From NCBI GenBank assembly GCA_028583415.1, contig CM053269.1:57339007-57403006 (forward strand): 64,000 bases of DNA, given 5' to 3'. The notes under the pieces are model-generated. The model was given only the letters and a program-made list of their open reading frames with translations. It was not told the origin of the DNA and did not search any database. This DNA comes from Protea cynaroides (Eukaryota; Streptophyta; Magnoliopsida; Proteales; Proteaceae). How positions within the stretch are numbered: position 1 is the first letter of the stretch; every line of letters begins with the position of its first letter. Of this stretch, positions 58,513 through 64,000 are shown piece by piece. The translations under genes and the position numbers were made by a program.

Positions 58513-60733
58513 GTTTGCTTTTAATGGGCAGAGCCTCTCATGTTTTTCTGTCATGCAATAATGAGTAAATGTGAACTGTGGTACTGTTCAGGGAGTCAGG
58601 TGGCAATTCTTGACATAACTACCAGAGCTGACCCCCCGGGTCCTGATCTTGTTGGGATTAAGGCTGCAACAGGGCCGGGTTGGGCCGGGTTTTTCAAAAC
58701 TCTAACCCTAACCCTGACTATTTAAACTTAACCTTAACCCAGCCCAACCCTGCCAAGGTCAGAAAATGTACAACCCTAACCTTGACCCTGGTAGGGTTGG
58801 GCCTAACCCTAATTGACCCTGACAGGGCCGGGTTGGGCCGGGTTAACCTTGATTAACCCTGATTCAGGGTCTGATTGACCCTGATTGGCCTTGAAACATA
58901 CAACAAATTGTCAAATAACATACATATAACAATTATAACTTAAACATATGACAAACACAATCAACCTATGACATTCTTTTTAAAAACCTAACAAATACAA
59001 ACCAAACCAGTTTAAGTGTTTAACAATCAAATCTGATAAATGGAACAAATACAAATCATAACCAGTTTAATTGTTTAAGTGTTTAACATAAGATCTGATA
59101 AATGGGGAAAAAAAAAAAACTGATGGTCATGTGAACAAAACCAAAGCCAATTCATTGAGCGGCGCCGTGTTGCAGCCCTAGTCGTGAGGTAGGTGAGATA
59201 TTAGGGAGAGTTGGAGAGAGATTAGGGAGGCCGCAAGATTATACCTGCAAGAGAGATGATGTGAATCCATTGAACAGTGACCAACTGACAGGCGGCCGTG
59301 AGGTAGTTGAGAGTCGAGAGAAATTAGGGAGAGTCAAAGAGAGATTAGGGAGGGCCTGGCCACCTGGGACTCTGGGAGGCGTCGTCGACTTGCCGCGATG
59401 AGACACTGTCTGAGAGTTGAGAGAGATTAGGGAGAGTCAGAGAGAGATTAAGGAGGGCTTGTCTGCTGGGACTTTGGGAGGCGTCGCCGACTCGCCGTGA
59501 TGAGACACTGTCTGAGAATCGGTAGAAATTAGGTTTAGAGTTTGGTTTGTTACTCATATAAAAAAGGGTTGGGTTGGGCCAGGCTCAACCTAGGGGGTCA
59601 ACCTTAACCCAACTCTGATGCGGGATCCGGGTTGAGAAAACCCTAATTAATCCGCTAATGGGCCCAACCAAATAATAAGATAATCAAATAACAATTTTAG
59701 TGGCAGAACTGTAAATATTTTAAAACCTCAACCAGTAATGGTAGATTTGTAATTAGTCAGAACTATTCAATAACTTGAAGAAACCAAACAATACCTTAGG
59801 ACCAAATTAGAAACAATCCTTATACCAATGGATAAATCTGGAAATAAGATTATGAAGAAGGTTTAAATAATGAAGTAATAATGGTCAAAGGATTTTTGGT
59901 AATTTTCCAGAATAAGACTTCTTCCTCAAGCTCCACGACTGAAACATGGAACGATGACCAGATTTAGGAGAAATGGAGAGAACTTTGTCAATAGGCCACA
60001 GTTTGGTCTGAAACTTCAGGGGGTGATTCGTATTGCATAGACCTACTGTTTCCCACTGATATTGGAGCACATCGGTGAGGTTAGATGAGGGGGAAAAGTC
60101 TGCAACTCAGCCTAGGCGGAAGATGAAGTTGCAGTCCTGAGTTTCTGTGTGAAACAGAGTCTCCCAGCAAGGTATTAGCCTAGAGCTCTGGGGTTTAGTT
60201 CATTTATGGAAGGGAAGGTTACACCCAGACTTTGAGAATGATAGGGGAGAGATGAGAGCTGTCGAGAGATTCTATTGGGGGCTGGGTTTGCCGCCCAGAA
60301 CAAGGGAAGGTAATAGAAGAACAGGAAGGAAAGAGAAAAGGAAGAAGAAGAGGAGGGGATCAGCCTACGAAGAAGCTGTCCTGATCGCAGAGATGAAAAG
60401 AGATAGAGGGAAAGAGAGCACGCCACTTCTTTCCGCCCGAGCAACCAAACACAATCTCAAATCATTCTTTCATTCTTCTTCTCTCAATTAAAAATCCTAT
60501 TACATGTGTATTTAAAAGAAATACTTTCCTAAACTAATTGAAGTAAATTAGTAAGTAAATAAAATCCTAATCCTAATTAAAGAAACCATAATCTACTAAT
60601 TGCCTAATAAAAATATTGCCTAAACTTTTAGTCTAAAATTCCCAAAAATAAAAGATTACAAATATTAAATTAAAATTAAATCTAACAAAGATTTTAACCC
60701 ATGCCCATCCTAGCTTGTGGGCCCGCTGCTGCA

Positions 60734-61147
60734 TCAACTCTCGCCGGCTTGAAAAAATTCGTCCACGAATTTTGTTTTTTTGAGGTGAAGGAAAATGTTC
60801 ATGGGATGCATATCCAACCACGGTCCGTAATAGAATTCCGGTAATACATGAGTGGTAGGAATGTAATCCTCAAGTTGTGGGATCCGTTCTTCAAAGAACG
60901 ATGGTGGGATCACAAATTCCATGATCGTATTGTCACGAACGATCTCGGGTGCTTCAGTGAAGTCCTTCTTGGCTTCTTGACATTCTGGAAGAATTTCTTT
61001 CTTCAGCAATTCATTAGATTTGAATGTGACCAACTCACTATTCTTAAATTCCTTGGATTTTCGCTGATGATCGGCCAACATATCTATGAGGCTTTGCATT
61101 TGCTGATGAATATCATGCAAAAGGTCGAGAACCAACTCACGATCCAT
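60734..61147 (-). CDS. Short ORF of the LTR element, internal copy 1
   Basis: 137 codons from the ATG 17 bases after the primer-binding site, reading MDRELVLDLLHDIHQQMQSL and on through a Glu/Lys-rich stretch, IPPSFFEERIPQLEDYIP and FYYGPWLDMHPMNIF, to a stop inside the LTR edge. The first 50 residues are helical and coiled-coil-like; a gag-derived remnant is possible but not recognised. The frame upstream of this ATG is open only by way of a non-ATG codon in the LTR. A 5-base T expansion relative to copy 2 changes the last 20 or so residues. Confidence 0.45.
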   Translation of the reverse strand: MDRELVLDLLHDIHQQMQSLIDMLADHQRKSKEFKNSELVTFKSNELLKKEILPECQEAKKDFTEAPEIVRDNTIMEFVIPPSFFEERIPQLEDYIPTTHVLPEFYYGPWLDMHPMNIFLHLKKTKFVDEFFQAGES

Positions 61148-62199
61148 ATCGGCTGCCAGGTTTGGCTTTGATACCAATTGATGCGGGATCCGGGTTGAGA
61201 AAACCCTAATTAATCCGCTAATGGGCCCAACCAAATAATAAGATAATCAAATAACAATTTTAGTGGCAGAACTGTAAATATTTTAAAACCTCAACCAGTA
61301 ATGGTAGATTTGTAATTAGTCAGAACTATTCAATAACTTGAAGAAACCAAACAATACCTTAGGACCAAATTAGAAACAATCCTTATACCAGTGGATAAAT
61401 CTGGAAATAAGATTATGAAGAAGGTTTAAATAATGAAGTAATAATGGTCAAAGGATTTTTTTGTAATTTTCCAGAATAAGACTTCTTCCTCAAGCTCACG
61501 ACTGAAACATGGAACGATGACCAGATTTAGGAGAAATGGAGAGAACTTTGTCAATAGGCCACAGTTTGGTCTGAAACTTCAGGGGGTGATTCGTATTGCA
61601 TAGACCTACTGTTTCCCACTGATATTGGAGCACATCGGTGAGGTTAGATGAGGGGGAAAAGTCTGCAACTCAGCCTAGGCGGAAGATGAAGTTGCAGTCC
61701 TGAGTTTCTGTGTGAAACAGAGTCTCCCAGCAAGGTATTAGCCTAGAGCTCTGGGGTTTAGTTCATTTATGGAAGGGAAGGTTACACCCAGACTTTGAGA
61801 ATGATAGGGGGAGAGATGAGAGCTGTCGAGAGATTCTATTGGGGCTGGGTTTACCGCCCAGAACAAGGGAAGGTAATAGAAGAACAGGAAGGAAAGAGAA
61901 AAGGAAGAAGAAGAGGAGGGGATCAGCCTACAGAAGAAGCTGTCCTGATCGCAGAGATGAATAAGAGATAGAGGGAAAGAGAGCACGCCACTTCTTTCTG
62001 CCCACAGGCAACCAAACACAATCTCAAATCATTCTTTCATTCTTCTTCTCTCAATTAAAAATCCTATTACATGTGTATTTAAAAGAAATACTTTCCTAAA
62101 CTAATTGAAGTAAATTAGTAAGTAAATAAAATCCTAATCCTAATTAAAGAAACCATAATCTACTAATTGCCTAATAAAAATATTGCCTAAACTTTTAGT

Positions 62200-62709
62200 C
62201 TAAAATTCCCAAAAATAAAAGATTACAAATATTAAATTAAAATTAAATCTAACAAAGATTTTAACCCATGCCCATCCTAGCTTGTGGGCCCGCTGCTGCA
62301 TCAACTCTCGCCGGCTTGAAAAAATTCGTCCACGAATTTTGTTGAGGTGAAGGAAAATGTTCATGGGATGCATATCCAACCACGGTCCGTAATAGAATTC
62401 CGGTAATACATGAGTGGTAGGAATGTAATCCTCAAGTTGTGGGATCCGTTCTTCAAAGAACGATGGTGGGATCACAAATTCCATGATCGTATTGTCACGA
62501 ACGATCTCGGGTGCTTCAGTGAAGTCCTTCTTGGCTTCTTGACATTCTGGAAGAATTTCTTTCTTCAGCAATTCATTAGATTTGAATGTGACCAACTCAC
62601 TATTCTTAAATTCCTTGGATTTTCGCTGATGATCGGCCAACATATCTATGAGGCTTTGCATTTGCTGATGAATATCATGCAAAAGGTCGAGAACCAACTC
62701 ACGATCCAT
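62200..62709 (-). CDS. Short ORF of the LTR element, internal copy 2
   Basis: Identical to copy 1 through MHPMNIFLHL. It then continues in another frame (NKIRGRIFSSRRELMQQ) into the LTR and ends after 169 codons. The shared part is unchanged between copies, so either the duplication is recent or the frame is kept. Function unknown. Confidence 0.4.
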   Translation of the reverse strand: MDRELVLDLLHDIHQQMQSLIDMLADHQRKSKEFKNSELVTFKSNELLKKEILPECQEAKKDFTEAPEIVRDNTIMEFVIPPSFFEERIPQLEDYIPTTHVLPEFYYGPWLDMHPMNIFLHLNKIRGRIFSSRRELMQQRAHKLGWAWVKIFVRFNFNLIFVIFYFWEF

Positions 62710-64000
62710 ATCGGCTGCCAGGTTTGGCTTTGATACCAATTGATGCGGGATCCGGGTTGAGAAAACCCTAATTAATCCGCTAATGGGCCCAACCAAATAA
62801 TAAGATAATCAAATAACAATTTTAGTGGCAGAACTGTAAATATTTTAAAACCTCAACCAGTAATGGTAGATTTGTAATTAGTCAGAACTATTCAATAACT
62901 TGAAGAAACCAAACAATACCTTAGGACCAAATTAGAAACAATCCTTATACCAATGGATAAATCTGGAAATAAGATTATGAAGAAGGTTTAAATAATGAAG
63001 TAATAATGGTCAAAGGATTTTTTTGTAATTTTCCAGAATAAGACTTCTTCCTCAAGCTCACGACTGAAACATGGAACGATGACCAGATTTAGGAGAAATG
63101 GAGAGAACTTTGTCAATAGGCCACAGTTTGGTCTGAAACTTCAGGGGGTGATTCGTATTGCATAGACCTACTGTTTCCCACTGATATTGGAGCACATCGG
63201 TGAGGTTAGATGAGGGGGAAAAGTCTGCAACTCAGCCTAGGCGGAAGATGAAGTTGCAGTCCTGAGTTTCTGTGTGAAACAGAGTTTCCCAGCAAGGTAT
63301 TAGCCTAGAGCTCTGGGGTTTAGTTCATTTATGGAAGGGAAGGTTACACCCAGACTTTGAGAATGATAGGGGGAGAGATGAGAGCTGTCGAGAGATTCTA
63401 TTGGGGCTGGGTTTACCGCCCAGAACAAGGGAAGGTAATAGAAGAACAGGAAGGAAAGAGAAAAGGAAGAAGAAGAGGAGGGGATCAGCCTACAGAAGAA
63501 GCTGTCCTGATCGCAGAGATGAATAAGAGATAGAGGGAAAGAGAGCACGCCACTTCTTTCTGCCCGCAGGCAACCAAACACAATCTCAAATCATTCTTTC
63601 ATTCTTCTTCTCTCAATTAAAAATCCTATTACATGTGTATTTAAAAGAAATACTTTCCTAAACTAATTGAAGTAAATTAGTAAGTAAATAAAATCCTAAT
63701 CCTAATTAAAGAAACCATAATCTACTAATTGCCTAATAAAAATATTGCCTAAACTTTTAGTCTAAAATTCCCAAAAATAAAAGATTACAAATATTAAATT
63801 AAAATTAAATCTAACAAAGATTTTAACCCATGCCCATCCTAGCTTGTGGGCCCGTTGCTGCATCAAACTCAGCCTTGCCACAGTTCGGGCCGGGTTCAAC
63901 CCTGCCAGGGTTCAGGGTGGGTTTGGGTGGGTTCGGGTCGTCAGGGTAAAACTTGCACCCCTAATTGGGATATGTCAGCCACTTTGGTTGGATTTCTATT

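Larger units (their letters stand above)
59616..63865 (-). mobile_element. Non-autonomous LTR retrotransposon in LTR-int-LTR-int-LTR form
   Basis: Three LTRs (59616-60736, 61179-62303, 62741-63865) of about 1.12 kb alternate with two internal domains of 442 and 437 bp. Each LTR begins TGATGCGGGATCC and ends GCATCA. A single TSD AACTC (59611-59615 and 63866-63870) flanks the whole array. Orientation is minus: two bases inside the 61179 and 62741 LTR ends, the minus strand reads TGGTATCAAAGCC, one mismatch from the usual initiator-Met-tRNA primer-binding site. No protease, reverse transcriptase, RNase H or integrase is present, so movement would need proteins in trans. The LTR carries a TTTTAAATAC TATA-like word on the minus strand near 60510. 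Confidence 0.9.
58659..63963. mobile_element. hAT-like element hosting a nested LTR element
   Basis: The left end TAAGGCTGCAA and the inverted right end TAGGGGTGCAA are flanked by gttgggat (58651-58658) and attgggat (63964-63971), seven of eight identical. GGGCCGGGTTGGG-type words occur at both ends. Removing the nested LTR array leaves about 1.05 kb. Internally a 103-bp tandem duplication (from 59341 and 59444) carries GGGACTCTGGGAGGCGTCG-like sequence. It has no transposase. Confidence 0.72.

Noticed and set aside
60252..60491. Plus-strand Arg/Lys-rich ORF and its minus-strand Ser-rich partner in the LTR
   Set aside because: Lies wholly within LTR sequence and is broken by indels in the other LTR copies.
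59616..63865. Satellite DNA or CRISPR-like array (1.56-kb regular period)
   Set aside because: Units have TG/CA LTR ends, a primer-binding site and a single flanking 5-bp TSD, which identify an LTR element.

Overview
This is plant nuclear DNA, very probably from a broad-leaved angiosperm. It is AT-rich, its genes are split by GT-AG introns, and its introns and spacers are packed with LTR, LINE, SINE, hAT-like and Harbinger-like elements. The species cannot be fixed from the sequence. There is no bacterial-style gene organisation, CRISPR array or rRNA.

Four host genes are supported. (1) 6431-22964 (+): a complete ten-exon gene for the plastid cysteine desulfurase NFS2/SufS, which supplies sulfur for plastid Fe-S cluster assembly. 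All splice phases join into 455 residues. (2) 26472-27356 (-): an intronless cytokinin response factor of the AP2/ERF family. (3) 34611-44385 (-): a four-coding-exon ubiquitin-conjugating enzyme E2 of 148 residues, with a probable leader intron and promoter near 45.17 kb. (4) 50204-58512 (+) and beyond: the 5' part of an unrecognised lysine-rich, coiled-coil protein. Its 63-base phase-0 exons each encode exactly three heptads. The four genes are separate transcription units and show no functional link.

Most other structure is transposon-made, and many copies can be closed by target-site duplications (TSDs). Three elements look like solo LTRs: 2246-4438, 7648-8438 and 37484-38440. A 5'-truncated RTE-like LINE with a 17-bp TSD (14267-16248) and an L1 tail (13049-13550) lie in NFS2 intron 4. 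SINEs occur at 1203-1427, 8494-8620 and 48211-48309. Two related Harbinger-like elements carry GGT minisatellites (4662-5350 and 10544-11279). Several hAT-like elements have 8-bp TSDs.

The most unusual structure is at 59616-63865: an LTR-internal-LTR-internal-LTR array of a small non-autonomous LTR retrotransposon. It is flanked by a single 5-bp TSD and nested inside a hAT-like element, which itself sits in an intron of gene 4. Its internal domain is only about 440 bp, with an initiator-Met-tRNA primer site and one short open frame of unknown function.
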